Below are positions 1 to 37,549 of a DNA stretch of 64,000 bases, one piece after another; within the stretch, counting starts at the first letter, position 1, and every line of letters begins with the position of its first letter. The notes under the pieces are model-generated. The model did not search any database. It saw only the letters and a list, made by a program, of their open reading frames with translations, and was not told the origin of the DNA. The stretch comes from Elephas maximus indicus. Taxonomy: Eukaryota > Chordata > Mammalia > Proboscidea > Elephantidae. The position numbers and the translations under genes were made by a program. The stretch lies in contig NC_064820.1 in the NCBI RefSeq assembly GCF_024166365.1, forward strand, positions 146,588,001 through 146,652,000. The letters are read 5' to 3'.

Positions 1-504
1 CTTATAGATGAATTTTTAGAAGTTGGGGATAGGGCATCTCACTCCATATGTACTTCCTTAAAAGAAACAAACAACAAAAAGAAGAAACAAACAAAATTCA
101 AAACAAAAAAAACTTGTTAATCCAGTCCATTGTGAAAGTACCTTTAACCCCGGGAGCAATACTTAGGCTGTGATGATGACAGTGGCCGAGTTAGAAGTCA
201 CTTTCTTCATCAGCCTCAGCTGATTCCCATTCAAAATCTGGTTCAAATAAATGCCCTTGCAATGACAGTCAGTCAAGTCATTCCATGGGCTCCAGGAACT
301 CAGTAACCAGGATACTTGACTTGGGTCAGCCACTTGAGGTCTGTGTGCAAGCCTCCCTCACCGTGCTTCCCAAAGGGCCTGCCACATACTCAGCTCCCTG
401 ACGCAGGGGTCAGGCACATACAAGGTCACTTTCTCTAAACGCAAAAGCTCTTGTCTTCCCTTCAAATACCCCTAAATGTGAATGAACCTCAGCGAAGACA
501 ACAG
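1..504. other. Gene-free flank, nothing recognised
   Basis: Non-repetitive, AT-moderate sequence with a short A-rich low-complexity patch at about 60-118. No open frame with a recognisable product and no exon of a neighbouring gene was found. Confidence 0.4.
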
Positions 505-652
505 AACTCTAATGCTTTCAGTCAGGGGCTCTGGTGTCAGACTGCCTGAATAGCAGAACCTTCTACTCCTGTTCTGAACTGCGTTGAGAAAGTGCAGTAT
601 GCCTGGTACATTGCGAGAGCTCAGTGTTAGATATGCATTAACTATTTCTGCC
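505..652 (+). repeat. MIR SINE remnant
   Basis: Contains the MIR core phrase GGGCTCTGGTGTCAGACTGCC and an end like GTGCCTGGCACATAG...CTCAATAAATG in diverged form. The middle appears shortened. Confidence 0.45.
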
Positions 653-2137
653 ATTTCAGGGACTGAACATTCAATACCTACTGCTCTCCTGGTCACTCTT
701 GAGTTCAATTAAACCCTTTACAGTAACTGTCATTTCAGCACACAGCCCTCCTCATTCACTAATGCTGAGAGGACCAGAGCCCTAAACTAGTTCAGAATAT
801 GTCAGCTATTGCCTTTAGGATCATAACACCCAAATGATGTATTTCAAGAGCCATAAACCACTTACTCTGCACTCTTCTAACATACTCAATGAGACAGGCC
901 ATATGTCACTCAGGTTGACAGGAGAATGTCTACGTGCTTCTAAGTAATGGCTTAAACAAATACTCTCATTATGACAATCCAGAAGTTGTCTACGCATATT
1001 GTCATTTCCTTTAAAAAAAAATCTCTAGAGAATTTTTCCTAGGATCTGAGGTGGAACTGAAAAAATCCAAAGACCTACGAAGTAATCATTAAGATTTTTT
1101 TTAAAAAGGAACCAGAGACCAGAATTAAGGGCAAAAATGTTGCAGTGGCACCGAAGATGACTAGATCTCACATTCCTTCACCTACTCAGAGGCCACAAGA
1201 GGAGAGCCATCTCACTGCCATCCTAAAAATCCTGACTACCCTACTTAACCCTTTTCCCCACAAGCGGTTCCAGTGTTGCTATGGGGAGGGGGCAGTGGGC
1301 TGGACCTTGGGCTTATCTTTGTTTCCTAATTTTAGTCACTGACCCTTGAAAAGATTCAAGTGAAACTGGTAGTTTTATTGGACCAAGGTAGAGATTAATC
1401 ACTTTTTCTCTGCATGCAATTCTGGGAAACAGAACACTCAAGACCAAATATATTACATGGCTTCTGTTCCTGCTCCTCTGCCTGGGAGCCTGCTACATTC
1501 AAAACACACCTCAGATCCTCACTGTTGTTGGAAAGGGCTTACCCTGAAAGGAAACTGGACCAGACAGCAGGGGTATATTCTACATCTGCTATATTTTACA
1601 CCTTATGACCTGCCTTGTTCCTGAGACTTGTTTAGACATACCTGACCTTGAAGTCAGGAGGCCCATCCTTGACCAGGCCTACAAAATCTATTAGCCCTCA
1701 AACGTGCTCCCCCTACATTCCACTTAGAGCTGAATTTTGCAAAAGCCTGTATCAAATTAGACGACTGAGTCTCCCTGCGGCTCAGAAGGAACGCTAACCC
1801 TTAGGTTGAGGCACACACTGGGTACTGGGCACTTCCAATAGCTTTAACTAGACCTTTCACTTTGGGCTTCCTAGTGTTCTGCAAAGCACACTCTTAACTC
1901 CCTTTTCTATCTGGTCTATGGCTTCCACTAAAGGGCACTGGACTGGGGGCTGCAGCCTACCACTGCACTAAGGTCTCCTAAATCATCTCTCGAAAGAACA
2001 CATCTAGTTATTTTCCACTGATGACACTGTGTTCAGGAGATTGTATCCCATGGCTGACTATCTTGAGAAATTCCCAAGGGCTCTACATAGCAAAATTAGT
2101 CACATGCAGTGATGGTTTTTTGTGTGTGTGCTGAGTT
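653..2137. other. Gene-free stretch, nothing recognised
   Basis: No gene, no clear transposon. Short open frames here have no recognisable similarity and no codon signal. Confidence 0.4.
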
Positions 2138-2148
2138 AGTATTTTAGG

Positions 2149-2354
2149 AGGTCACTGCGTTGTGCAAATGGTTGAACGCCTGACTACTAACTGAAAGGTT
2201 AGCAGTCTGAACCCACATAGATGAGCCTTGAAGACAGGCCTGAGGACCTGCTTCTGAAAGGTCATCGCCTTGAAAACCCTATGGAGCAGTTCTACTCTGC
2301 ACACACAGGGTTGCTGTGAATTGGAATCAACTTGCCAGCAGCTAGCACCACCAC
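2149..2354 (+). repeat. AfroSINE, old variant
   Basis: Has the TAACTGAAAGGTTAGCAG and ACCCTATGGAGCAGTTCTAC blocks. It is of the longer type with a middle GGCCTGAGGACCTGCTTCTG. It is flanked by an 11-base target duplication AGTATTTTAGG at 2138-2148 and 2355-2365. Confidence 0.85.
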
Positions 2355-2365
2355 AGTATTTTAGG

Positions 2366-3270
2366 CAGAGAAAAATTAAAAAACAAACAAAAAACTCCCA
2401 AGTAAATCTTCTTCCAGGTCCACTGAGGATACAAAGTACTTATAATTTGACTTCAGCTATGAGGATTTGTATAACTTTTTTTAGCTTTCAATCATTCGCT
2501 ATAATTATCTTCTCTTTCAGCTCTTGGGAGAGCAATTCTGGTCCAAGTGTAGCAGGAGACACAAATCAAATTTGGTCTTCTGCCTAGGCCCCTTACTTAT
2601 CACCGATCTTTCTAAGTTGAACTTTTAAGCAACCCAAACTTTTATACATTATAAATTACTGTCTGTATCCCACATTCTTCTTCCCTCAAGTTTACAGAGC
2701 AGCTGATAAATGAACATGGAACCCTATTTACAGGATACGCCAGTACATTTACGGGATAGCATACTGATGATCCCACAGTGCTCTCCTGACATTACATTTT
2801 TGTCTAGACAGCAGTACTTGTGCAATTACTTAAATATGTAAGAAAAACACAAATAAAATGTATTTATAGACCTAAGACTATAAACTGTAGTTGTAAACTA
2901 CAATTCAAACAAATATGGAGATTATCAGACACACCCAAAGTAATGTACCTACAGCCTTAATGAGGTTATTCACTAAAATGTGAAAGTGTGAACGAAAAAA
3001 GGTTTATAAAAGCCAGAAGTATGTCAAAGAATGTGAGAATAGGTTAAAAAAAAAAAGTCTAGCTTCCTGGAAACAGAACCTACCTCCCAACAAGCAAGCC
3101 TATTATTAAACATTAGGCCAATTTCTAGGAGCACACTACACAGGGCAGGTAAAAGTCACTATTTAAACGAAGGAATGGTCACATAGTACATTTTAATTAT
3201 TTACCAAAAATAAACCACCACCAATCACCACAAAACCCAATTTCCTTAAACTTGTGTCAGGTAACAAAAG
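2366..3270. other. Gene-free stretch, nothing recognised
   Basis: AT-rich sequence without a recognisable gene or repeat. Poly(A) tract near 3043-3056. Confidence 0.4.
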
Positions 3271-3394
3271 CAGTGGTTCTCAACACCCTAGATGTAAATT
3301 AGAATCACTTGGTAAATGTAAACATACCTATGCCTGAGTCCTTCTCCAAGTCATTTAAATCAGAAACCGTGGGCAACGAGGTTGAGAATCACAG
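3271..3394. mobile_element. MER5-like hAT (Charlie) remnant
   Basis: Starts CAGTGGTTCTCAA and ends with the inverted TTGAGAATCACAG, with an internal TAGAATCACTTGG and ATCAGAAACC that match the MER5 layout. No coding capacity. The flanking 8-base duplication is not readable. Confidence 0.65.
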
Positions 3395-5094
3395 AAATAA
3401 CCATCTTTTTCCTGTTAAGCTAAATAAAATTAAGTCCTTCTGAGAAGTAATCTAACGGCCTACACCTCCATTTAAAAACACATCTACTCTAACAAATTTT
3501 CAACATGCAGCCAAGAAAGGGAAAAAAAAAAACCACATCGTTTGCTCAGTAGAATATTCAACTCAAGAAATGAGCACATCATCTTACCAATTCACTTACC
3601 CTCACAAAGTTCCAAGGAAACTTCTGCAAGCACTCAGATACTTAGAATGCTCATTCTTAGTTGACAAGCCTTTGTCCAGAGAATAAGCTTTTTAAAAGTT
3701 TTTATAAAAATCTTATTCTAACCTTTTATTGAGAAACAAGATTATCCAATTTAGTGAATCCCATCCAATCACAATTATTTATTAAAAAAAAAAAAAAAAC
3801 ACTGCACTTACCGGCACATTTTTCTTACCCATTTCATAAGCAGGTAAGGTACTAATGCTTTCTGCAATAGATGACCAAAGCTTAGTCATTCTCCACAATT
3901 AGATAAACCCCAGTAATCATTCTAAAGCTAAGCCACTCTGGCTACAAGCTCTGTTCTCTTAACCCCAAGACTTAGTTTAGAAAATATGTACCTGGATGAC
4001 AAAACCACACATCAATTACAAGATATACATTCCTTTAGAGTCAATTCTTGTATCACAGGACTCGCAAAATAGCTGCTTGGTGTCTAGATCACTTCGGCAT
4101 TGGGTTAAAACTACCACACACATAAGCTATTTCTTCAGTCAGAGAGAAATGGCATAAAGTCACAATGCGAAAAAAAAAAGAGAGAAGGTATTTCTTGTGA
4201 AAGCAGAAGAGAATAAAATGAAATGGAGTCATGTAGAAAAACTAAGAACTTACTACTCTGGACAATCAACTCTGCAGGCCCTCCCCACAAATACCATCAA
4301 TTAGAAATGGGAAATGCTAACACTTCCTTGCCGGTTCCAAACTCAACACGGTGCAAACCAAGGAAACTTATTACTACACTCACTCAAGTAGTGATTAAAC
4401 GTTCTAAAGTTTGGCCTGGTAGCTTAAGATGATCAAATAGTAAATTTAGCTTCCAAAGAAGAGCTGTTTTAACATTCTATTATAAGAGCAAGAAGGGGGA
4501 AAAAATTCATTCAAGGATTAGCGTGGCCACTTCATTTCAGGTGCCACTTTTGTCTTTCGGTGAATATACATAAAACCAAACCATGTTCCATTAGTTTTCT
4601 ATTTGGCTTCCCTAGCATCACTTACAGAGTTTAATACAGGATAGTGCTTTAAGAGCTTTCTTATCTGGGACAAATTTAACTCTAATTCACACGGCAAGTA
4701 ATGTACAAATATGTTTGGAACTTGCCAATCTGTCAAGCATCTTAAGAGTCCATTAACATACAAAGCAATATAATATTTATAACCAGAACCTGTATTGACT
4801 GGTAAGTAGACACATCATATCATCTGTTTTGTTAAACTCTACCCAACACATTTGCTGTTTTTTTTTTTTTTTAATCAAAAAAACTTAAACCTCAAGTTAT
4901 ATGGTTTTACAATCAGGTCCCATTGAAGTAGCACACAGTTTTCCTTTCTTACAGACAGGTTGATATTCAGGAAGAACCCACTGACAGCACACTGGCAAAC
5001 CTGACATGTTGTACTCTCTGGACTACAAAAAATCTTGAATTAATCTGAAGACTTGGCAAGGAATTACCAGAGAAATTATGTAGTGGCCTTGATT
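3395..5094. other. No gene seen; possible distal PPP2CA 3'UTR and flank
   Basis: This stretch is AT-rich with no recognisable SINE or LINE. The right part (about 4440-5094) may be an extended 3'UTR of PPP2CA. Homopolymer tracts occur near 3518-3532, 3785-3799 and 4858-4872. I see no open frame with a recognisable product. Confidence 0.4.
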
Positions 5095-5100
5095 TTTATT
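5095..5100 (-). terminator. PPP2CA: Poly(A) signal AATAAA, second candidate
   Basis: A second AATAAA on the gene strand lies within an A/T-rich stretch about 130 bases beyond the first. It may serve as an alternative cleavage site or be chance in AT-rich sequence. Confidence 0.35.
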
Positions 5101-5204
5101 TTTCTTTATCGAGAATTCTACAACTCCAAAATTTATCAATTGATTTATCTTTTTAATAAACAGCACCAGTCTTGCCCATTGATACAATTAAAATTTGACC
5201 TTTT

Positions 5205-5890
5205 CAGTTCTTAGTTCACAAGTTTATTATGAAAAACACTGCAGTGCTCTTGTGCAGTAACATCGTCTTATGGGGCGGGGGGGGGCGTGGTGGGGAACAG
5301 TTCTGTTCAAAACAACTCACCAGGTTCTGACAATAACAAAGAACAACATGGGGCTGAGATTGAAGAGGGAAATAAACTGAGTGCAGACAAATCGTACAAT
5401 TAAATTAACCAATGTCCCTGAAAATAAAACAATTTCAAAACTCACAAGTAGAGGGGAGGCCTTGGTACTTATTTTTAAAAATGTTCATTAAGCTCCAATG
5501 ATTGTTTGATGCTATCCTTATCTACAGTCATGCTGAGTAAAGCTATAGCTAAATGGAAGTTAAATTGTATTCACGAGGTGTTAATGTTTACATCTTAATA
5601 TCTGCAGTCTCTCTGAGAAAGCAAAAGTAACTACAAATAGCTCTATGCCAGAAACTGGTTTCTTGACCAACAATGTCGCTTCAGCATGCAATGAACTGGT
5701 TCATTCTAAAGTGGTCACGGCTGTTGATGACAAGAGGCTTTGTATTTTTATATGGCACATCTTTTGGTCCGTGTGAAAACAAGTTTTTTTGAATGTAACT
5801 ATTCTGATATTCTGGAGTTACTGTTGCTCTTCCCATTTCCAATAGGTCAATACATGGTTCGTGGCAATACTGTACAAGTTTAAAAGCTCA
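5205..5890 (-). other. PPP2CA: PPP2CA 3'UTR (proximal part)
   Basis: The AT-rich sequence directly downstream of the stop has no SINE or LINE in it, in contrast to the surrounding introns, which fits a constrained 3'UTR. It reaches an AATAAA on the minus strand at 5228-5223. The repeat-poor stretch continues left to about 4440, so a longer 3'UTR using distal sites is plausible. The true ends cannot be fixed from sequence alone. The G-rich run near 5273-5286 (C-rich in the mRNA) is a possible low-complexity landmark. Confidence 0.8.
5223..5228 (-). terminator. PPP2CA: Poly(A) signal AATAAA, proximal candidate
   Basis: The hexamer, reading AATAAA on the gene strand, lies about 665 bases after the stop codon, at a plausible distance for a short PPP2CA transcript. 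Cleavage would fall about 10-30 bases further left. Confidence 0.55.
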
Positions 5891-31272
<25,382 letters not shown>

Positions 31273-31396
31273 GCCCGGCGTCAGAAGGCGGCGGGTGCGG
31301 AAGAAAAAAAGCGCCGGGACACGAGCGGCGCAACTGCAGATCAGATCCTGGTCTACCGCAAGAACCGAGTCAGAGGGGACGGAAACTAGGAGCCAA

Positions 31397-31408
31397 CGCG
31401 CAGGCGCA
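31397..31408. promoter_or_regulatory. NRF1-like site
   Basis: CGCGCAGGCGCA matches the NRF1 half-palindrome repeat (GCGCA/GCGCA spacing). It lies about 373 bases upstream of the start codon. An identical 12-mer recurs 186 bases further upstream. Confidence 0.55.
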
Positions 31409-31582
31409 TTCTAGCCGGCTAGTAACTGACGCACCTTCTCTTTTAGGGCGTGGTCTCCCAGAAGGGAAGGCTCGCGGGGTGGTGGGATAAAAAAAAACCG
31501 AATCCGCGCAAGCGCTGTGCCTGCAGCTGTGAATCGGGATTATCTCCGAACGCTACGCCCTACGAGACGCCCGCGCGAGCTT

Positions 31583-31594
31583 CGCGCAGGCGCA
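31583..31594. promoter_or_regulatory. Second NRF1-like site
   Basis: An exact second copy of CGCGCAGGCGCA, in the same orientation. Its distance from the PPP2CA start (about 560 bases) suggests it could serve a plus-strand transcript as well. Confidence 0.5.
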
Positions 31595-32110
31595 GTCCTC
31601 GTAGAAGGGGGCTTCCTAGCTGAGACTTTTCACTTGGGGAGGCCTGGTAAAACGTGTTAGTTCTTCACCTGGGGATTGGGATCCAGATCATGGAAACGAG
31701 AAGGCGACCCCATGGCTCCTCCATGGTTCAACAGCACTGGAATTGCGTGGGATTCACACATCTCTGGGGGCAGGGACAGGGCACCCACTCACTGGCACCC
31801 TGGTTGGAGTGACCACCCCGCCCCTGGGCGCGGCTCACCCCTTGTAATTAGGTCACACGTGGGCGGAGGAGAGTGTACCTGCGGAAAGCACCTGACTTCC
31901 GCCACACACCTGTCCCTGGGCCCGGGCACTCGTTGGGCGCAGTGATGGAGGCTAAGGCTTGGGGCTTCTCTCGCTCTCGCACGGCCTTTCCTGTTGTCGC
32001 CTGCTCCAGGTGTGCCTCCTCCTCCGACTCCAGTTTCCCCGGTAATGAGAGACCCCAGCCGCTGCCTGCCTGGCCTCCTTTCTAGAGGGACACACCGGTC
32101 CTGACCGTGT

Positions 32111-32598
32111 CCCAGTGGTGGTAGAAGCAGCTGTGATTCGCATTTTAAAGCAAACTCCAATACCATAGAATCGGACCTCTGTCTAGTTTATGAATCTCTG
32201 GTGTTTGCGAAAACGTTTTCATATTCCACAGAGCACTAACTCTACGTAGAGTGCCAGATACCATGCCTGGAAATAGAGGGGTCATTCAAACAGAAGGTAC
32301 CCTTTGTTAGAGAAGGTCACATTCTTCCAATAGTATTAGCTTAAATTGGTTTGGGGATAAGCAGAAGAGCGTTTATGATGCTTCCAGGATCTGAGAGGTA
32401 GAAGCTTTTCGAAGGGCATTCAACCATAAAGGACAAGGCAAGGGCTGAGCCTGGTCTCGTGTCTTCTAGACCCCTAGCCCCAATTGCAGTGGACCTGGCT
32501 AAACGATGTAGTTGGGCAGAACGCTAGCTCTGTGTCTCAGAGGGCCTCATCTTGACCAATAGGCTGAAGAAGGCCCTGGAGGCCTTATCAGCTAATAA
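32111..32598. other. Upstream flank, nothing recognised
   Basis: Single-copy-looking sequence upstream of the CpG island. No exon of another gene recognised. Confidence 0.35.
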
Positions 32599-32760
32599 AC
32601 CAAAAAAAACCCATTGCCATCGAGTCGATTCCGACTCATAGCTACCTTATAGGACAGAGTAGAACTGCCGCATAGAGTTTCCAAGGAGCGCCTGGCGGAT
32701 TTGAACTGCCAGCCTCTCAGCAGCCGTAGCACTTAATCACTATGCCAGCAGGGTTTCCAT
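32599..32760 (-). repeat. AfroSINE
   Basis: From AACCCATTGCCATCGAGTCG to AATCACTATGCCAGCAGGGTTTCC. Close to the presumed consensus, so relatively young. Confidence 0.93.
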
Positions 32761-34214
32761 TAATGGCAGGACTGAAAATCCGCCGTCGTCCAAGACAACC
32801 TGCTTGACGAGGCCCGCTGGCTTGGCCTCCCCCAACTGGAGATAGCAATTCTGCTCTCCCTTCCTACCTCCCTATCCCCCGCCAGCGCGCCCGAAAGAAA
32901 GTCCCTCAGATCTATTCCCCAGAAGGCTTATCACATACTTAATTTACCAGGCTGGAAAAAAAGCTCTTTTAGTTCAAATTCTGACCCTGTTTTGCAGTTA
33001 ACATCCCAAAATAATAGAGGAACAAATTAAGGCCATGTGGAATGATTATAAAGCCATACCCAGTGTGCCGTCTCATCTTATTATTTACCCCTGCCCCGTA
33101 CTTGTGGGAGAACTAGTCCTGTATAATAGGTCAAGAAGCAGTTGGGCACTCAGAAAAGAGAAGGGATTTGCCCAAGGTAGTGGCCAGGATTTAAAACTTG
33201 ATTCTACCAAGTGCAAGGTCTTGGTCACAGTTATACAACTGACCTTCCAAGGACTGAAATATGGAATGGGATCAATCTAATTTTCCTTTGCTTGGGTTTT
33301 CTACCTAGAAAGGTGGTGGTGATATTAGTTTGATAGATTAATAAGTATTGAGCACTCACTATGTACTAAGGTCATGATGAGTTTTTCCAAAGCACTTTGA
33401 GCTCCTTAGTGGAAGTATTAATGGAAGTGTTATTTTCTCTTGATGCAGATGACTTGGCTCACCACCACCACGAAATGGAGAGAAGATATAATTATATGTA
33501 CTTAAAACATCCTGCCAAATAATTAGATGCCATGACTTAACTTCTTAAGGAATGAATTCTAGGAAGCTCTCATTAGCATTCAGGCAGTGAAGTAAAGCAT
33601 ACATGATTATAAACAATACAGAACTAAAGTAAACCAAATATCTTTTCCTTTAAAAGAAAGGAACATTTTTTCCTTTAGAAGAAATCTGGAATGTTTTCTT
33701 ACTCTGTAGCACTCAAAATAACCAATGGATTTGACAATTCAGCTTAAATAATCTGGTCTTAACTAATGTGAATTTACTGACTGAATTCTAGAGCTGAGGA
33801 ATACTTGAAACAAAAATTTAAAGAAAACCAAAAAAGAATTGTTCTTTTACTTACTTGGCAAAAACCAGAAAGGGAATAAAGCAAATATGCTTGGAGAAAG
33901 AATCTCTGCTCAGATGGCAAATTCAGTATACATCGAGTCTGAGTGTTGCCTATGATGTTTTAAACATAGCTATAAATAAAAATCATCTGATGATGGGGCT
34001 GGGTAGGGGGAGGATAACCTTGAGCAACTAGTTTTATAATAGGTACTCTCAGCCAAGATATAAAAATTTATATTAAACATGGAGAAGGAACAAGATGTAT
34101 CTTATTTCTAAGCAATTCTCTTGGCCTTTCGTTAGCTTTATTTTGTTGTTCTTTCCAGCTCCCTGATTTCTAAACTTACCGAGACAGAAAGTAGATCAGT
34201 GTAGGTAAGAAAAG
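32761..34214. other. Intergenic stretch, nothing certain
   Basis: A possible reverse MIR remnant lies about 33100-33245 (GGGATTTGCCCAAGGTAGTG). Otherwise nothing recognised. Confidence 0.35.
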
Positions 34215-34440
34215 GCACTGGGGTCGGATGGACGTAGGTTTGAATTCTGGTTCCCACCTTCCCAGCTGTGTGACCTTTGCAAGTCACCTAACTTTTTCTG
34301 AATTTCAGTTTCTCTCATCTACAAAGTGGGGATAACTGTAGTAGCCAAATAATAGGATTCTGCTGAGAATTAAATGAAATTGTGCCTGTAAAACACCAAC
34401 ACAGTATATAATAAATGTCCAAATAAGTATTAGATATTAT
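34215..34440 (+). repeat. MIR SINE, nearly complete
   Basis: Ordered MIR blocks are clear: GGTTTGAATTCTGGTTCCCA, CAGCTGTGTGACCTTTGCAA, CAGTTTCTCTCATCTACAAA, GTGGGGATAACTG, then AAATGTCCAAATAAGTATTA. Confidence 0.88.
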
Positions 34441-34510
34441 TATCTCCAAGTCGTCTCTGATTGGAGCCCCTCAGTGTCTGTTTTTTACACAGTGAACAGA
34501 ACATGTTTTT

Positions 34511-34780
34511 GTTAGCTGCCGCTGAGTTGGCCCCAACTCATGGCAACCCCATGTGTTACAGAGTAGAACTGTCCCATAAGGTTTTCTTGGCTGTAATCTT
34601 TATGAACTCATAGTGAGTCAGAATCGACTCACTGGCAGTGGGTTTGGTTTTTGTTTGTTTGGTTTAATTTTTATGGAAGCAGTTTGCCAGGCCTTTCTTC
34701 TCCAGAGCTGCTGGGTGAGTTTGAACAACCAACTCTTAGGTTAGCAACCGATTATAAACTGCTTGCGCCACACACTCCTT
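34511..34780 (-). repeat. AfroSINE with nested SINE tail
   Basis: An old reverse copy (GCTGCCGCTGAGTTGGCCCC ... CTTAGGTTAGCAACC) interrupted at about 34604-34668 by the 3' end of a second, forward SINE (GAGTCAGAATCGACTCACTG, GGTTTGGTTTTTG). Confidence 0.82.
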
Positions 34781-36240
34781 GCATAGAAGATAAGGATATC
34801 AAAAACATCATATAGAGACAAGGCTATAGGCTGAAGTGGGGATGGCGGAGGAGCTTAAAGGGAAAAGAGTTGGAGATGGAGCAAAAAGCACACCCCTACT
34901 CTCCCTTTACCATCAAGCAGACATTCAAAAAGCTTGTATAGAGAGAAAGTCACTTAGGAATAAATCCAAGATCTAATACAGCTGGTGAATGTCATGCTCC
35001 TGTCAGCTCAGAATCTTATATCTGAGAAAGGTGCCATATTTGAAAAGGATAACATGCCCTCTGCACTGAGGCCTTCTATTCTTCCAGAAGCCCCCAGAAT
35101 AAAGGCCTGAGCAGTCAGCACCTTAGTGGCTCTGCCCAGGAAAAGCCAGCCGTGTTTTGGCCATCTGGACCTGCCAACTACCAGAACATTTCTGCATTCA
35201 TCATACGCAACGATGCCTGCAATTTTTTGGTATCTATCATTATTCCTTTCCTTTGTGGTTTTCAGAAAAATTAAGGTTATATCTCCCTTTCACCCGGAAT
35301 TAGAATTTTACAAATGTGGCTAAAATTCTGTGGCTAGGAACTTTGCCACTGGTATTATGCAGCCCTTCCCCCTAGCTATTGCAGTTTGGCTACAGAAGAA
35401 AGAGAGAGAAATGATCTTGTACCCTGATGATGCCCAGTTCGCCCAGATGCCATCTTCAGAGGGAAATTTTTTTTTTCTCTGTTGCAGAAAAATAAACTCT
35501 GAAGTGGAAGGCAAAGTTCATCACTTCAGAAGGCTGGTAAACTTAAGAATACTGTCACCAACTCTGCAGCTATTAAAAATTCTATCATAGAAGAGTGATT
35601 ATTGACATAGGACATTATTCACAATATGTTGTTAAGCAAAAAAGTACCTTTAAAACATTATGTATGCTATAACCCCAATTTTATTAAGAATCTATTATAA
35701 ATATATGGTTATAGATTATGGAAAAATGCACAGCAAAGTATTAATAGTGACTGTTTCTGGTGTGTTGGATTGTATTTTATTTTCTTTTTGTTTATTGATA
35801 CTTCTGTAATGAATACATATTACTTTTATATTTGTGGAAAAAATCTTTCAAATATTGGAGTAAGCATGACAAGGCACTTATTGGGGAATCAGAGGCCTAA
35901 AGAACACATAGCCAGCAGTTCTACTACATATTCCACTGTGCCCTGGAATACAGGTAGTCCAATGACTCTTGTAAATCAGTTTGGACGTAAGTCGAATATG
36001 TCATTTTTTTTAGTTTTCACTATTACCTTTTATTACCAGTATCTTTATAAATCATAACAGTGAACATCTGTGAGTGAATATCGAGGATAACAACATCAGC
36101 AAATTATGCACTGCAATATTGTATGTAGTACATATTACTAAAGATAATATGTACAAAAAAAAACCCCACAGACAGTTTTAAGTACAGTTCTTTGTAATTC
36201 AAATGCATCCTAAATCAGGGACTACCTGTATTACTTAAGA
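34781..36240. other. Intergenic stretch, nothing recognised
   Basis: No gene or repeat assigned. Short open frames near 35126-35590 show no known product. Confidence 0.35.
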
Positions 36241-36250
36241 GTCCCTGCTT

Positions 36251-37021
36251 CCCGCTCCCCCCCCCCCTTTTTTTAATTGTGCTTTAGGTGAAAGTTTATA
36301 GTTCAGGTTAGTTTCTTATACAAAAATTTATACACACATTGTTATGTGACCCTAGTTGCTTTCCCTCTAATATGACAGTGCACTCTTCCTTTCCACCCTG
36401 GATTTCCCATGTCCATTCAACCAGCTCCTATTCCTTTTTGCGTTCTCATCTCACCTCCAGACAGGAGCTGCCCATTTAGTCTCATGTGTCTATTTCAGCT
36501 AAGAAGCACTCTCTTCATGAGGATCATTTTATGTCTCATAGTCCAGTCTAATCTTTGTCTGAAGAGTTGGCTTCAGGAATGGTTTCAGTTCTGGGTTAAC
36601 AGAGAGTCCAGGGGCCATGTCTTCCAGGGTCCCTCCAGTCTCAGTCAGACCATTATGTCTGGTCTTTTCACTAGAATTTGAGTTCTGCACCCCACTTTTC
36701 TCCTGCTCTGTCAGGGACTCTCTATTGTGTTCCCTGTCAGGGCAGTCATTGGTGGTAGCTGGGCACCATCTAGTTTTTCTGGTCTCAGGCTGATGGAGTC
36801 TCTGGTTTATGTGGCCCTTTCTGTCTCTTGGGCTACTATTTTCCTTGTGTCTTTGGTATTCTTCATTCTCCTTTGCTCCAGGTGGTTTGGGGCCACTTGA
36901 TGTGTCTTAAATGGCCATTCACTAGCTCTTAAGACCCCAGATGCCACTCACCAAAGTGGGATGCAGAACATTTTCTTAATAAACTTTGTTATGCCAGTTG
37001 ACCTAGATGTCCCCTGAAAGG
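36251..37021 (-). mobile_element. L1 insertion consisting only of 3'UTR
   Basis: Homologous to the L1 3'UTR at 17260-18200, and flanked by the target duplication GTCCCTGCTT (36241-36250 and 37022-37031). A C-rich run of 11 and seven T stand where the poly(A) tail is expected. 5'-truncated before any ORF2 sequence. Confidence 0.85.
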
Positions 37022-37039
37022 GTCCCTGCTTTCTTATGA

Positions 37040-37325
37040 GAAGACGTCTCAGCTCTCCCATGGTCTTCTCACTCAGTTTCCTCACAAAGCATTCCAATAT
37101 GCCTTTTTCTCCTGCCTTCCCTCCTACTACAAGCCCTTCCCCTTAGCTCAGCCAGCCCTCTTTTTCTCCCAGACCCAAGCTGTGCTCATCTATTCCTACT
37201 TTCACCCCCTTGCTCACTCTGTTACTGAATTGTCCTGTCGTATCTATCAGAACCATACCTGTCATTCAAGATCAGTTCAAGCTGCACACACTCTGAAAAG
37301 CCTTCTCGAATGACTCCAGGTCTCT
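37040..37325 (+). repeat. L2-like fragment
   Basis: Phrases AGATCAGTTCAAGCTGC and AAAGCCTTCTCGAATGACTC resemble the L2 3' region. Diverged. Confidence 0.5.
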
Positions 37326-37524
37326 TTTGATTGGGGGTGCCTAGAAGATCAGCAGAAGAGACGCCAAGAATCAGGTGGAACAGCACAGAGACCCAGCCAC
37401 TGTCAGTGCAGAGGGTGTGAATGGAGAAGGACTTGATGAGCCCATGTGGGTGTTCCCAAAGACTCTCAGAATTCAGAAATGCTGGCAGAAGGGGGCTTGT
37501 AGGGAGCCAAAGGGAAAATTCCTT

Positions 37525-37549
37525 TATATATATATATATATATATATAT
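37525..37549. repeat. (TA)n microsatellite
   Basis: About a dozen perfect TA units directly after CCTTTA. Confidence 0.9.

Noticed and set aside
1-4400. Exons of SKP1, the expected downstream neighbour of PPP2CA in mammals
   Set aside because: No translated segment resembling SKP1 was found; the intergenic gap is simply longer than the window flank.
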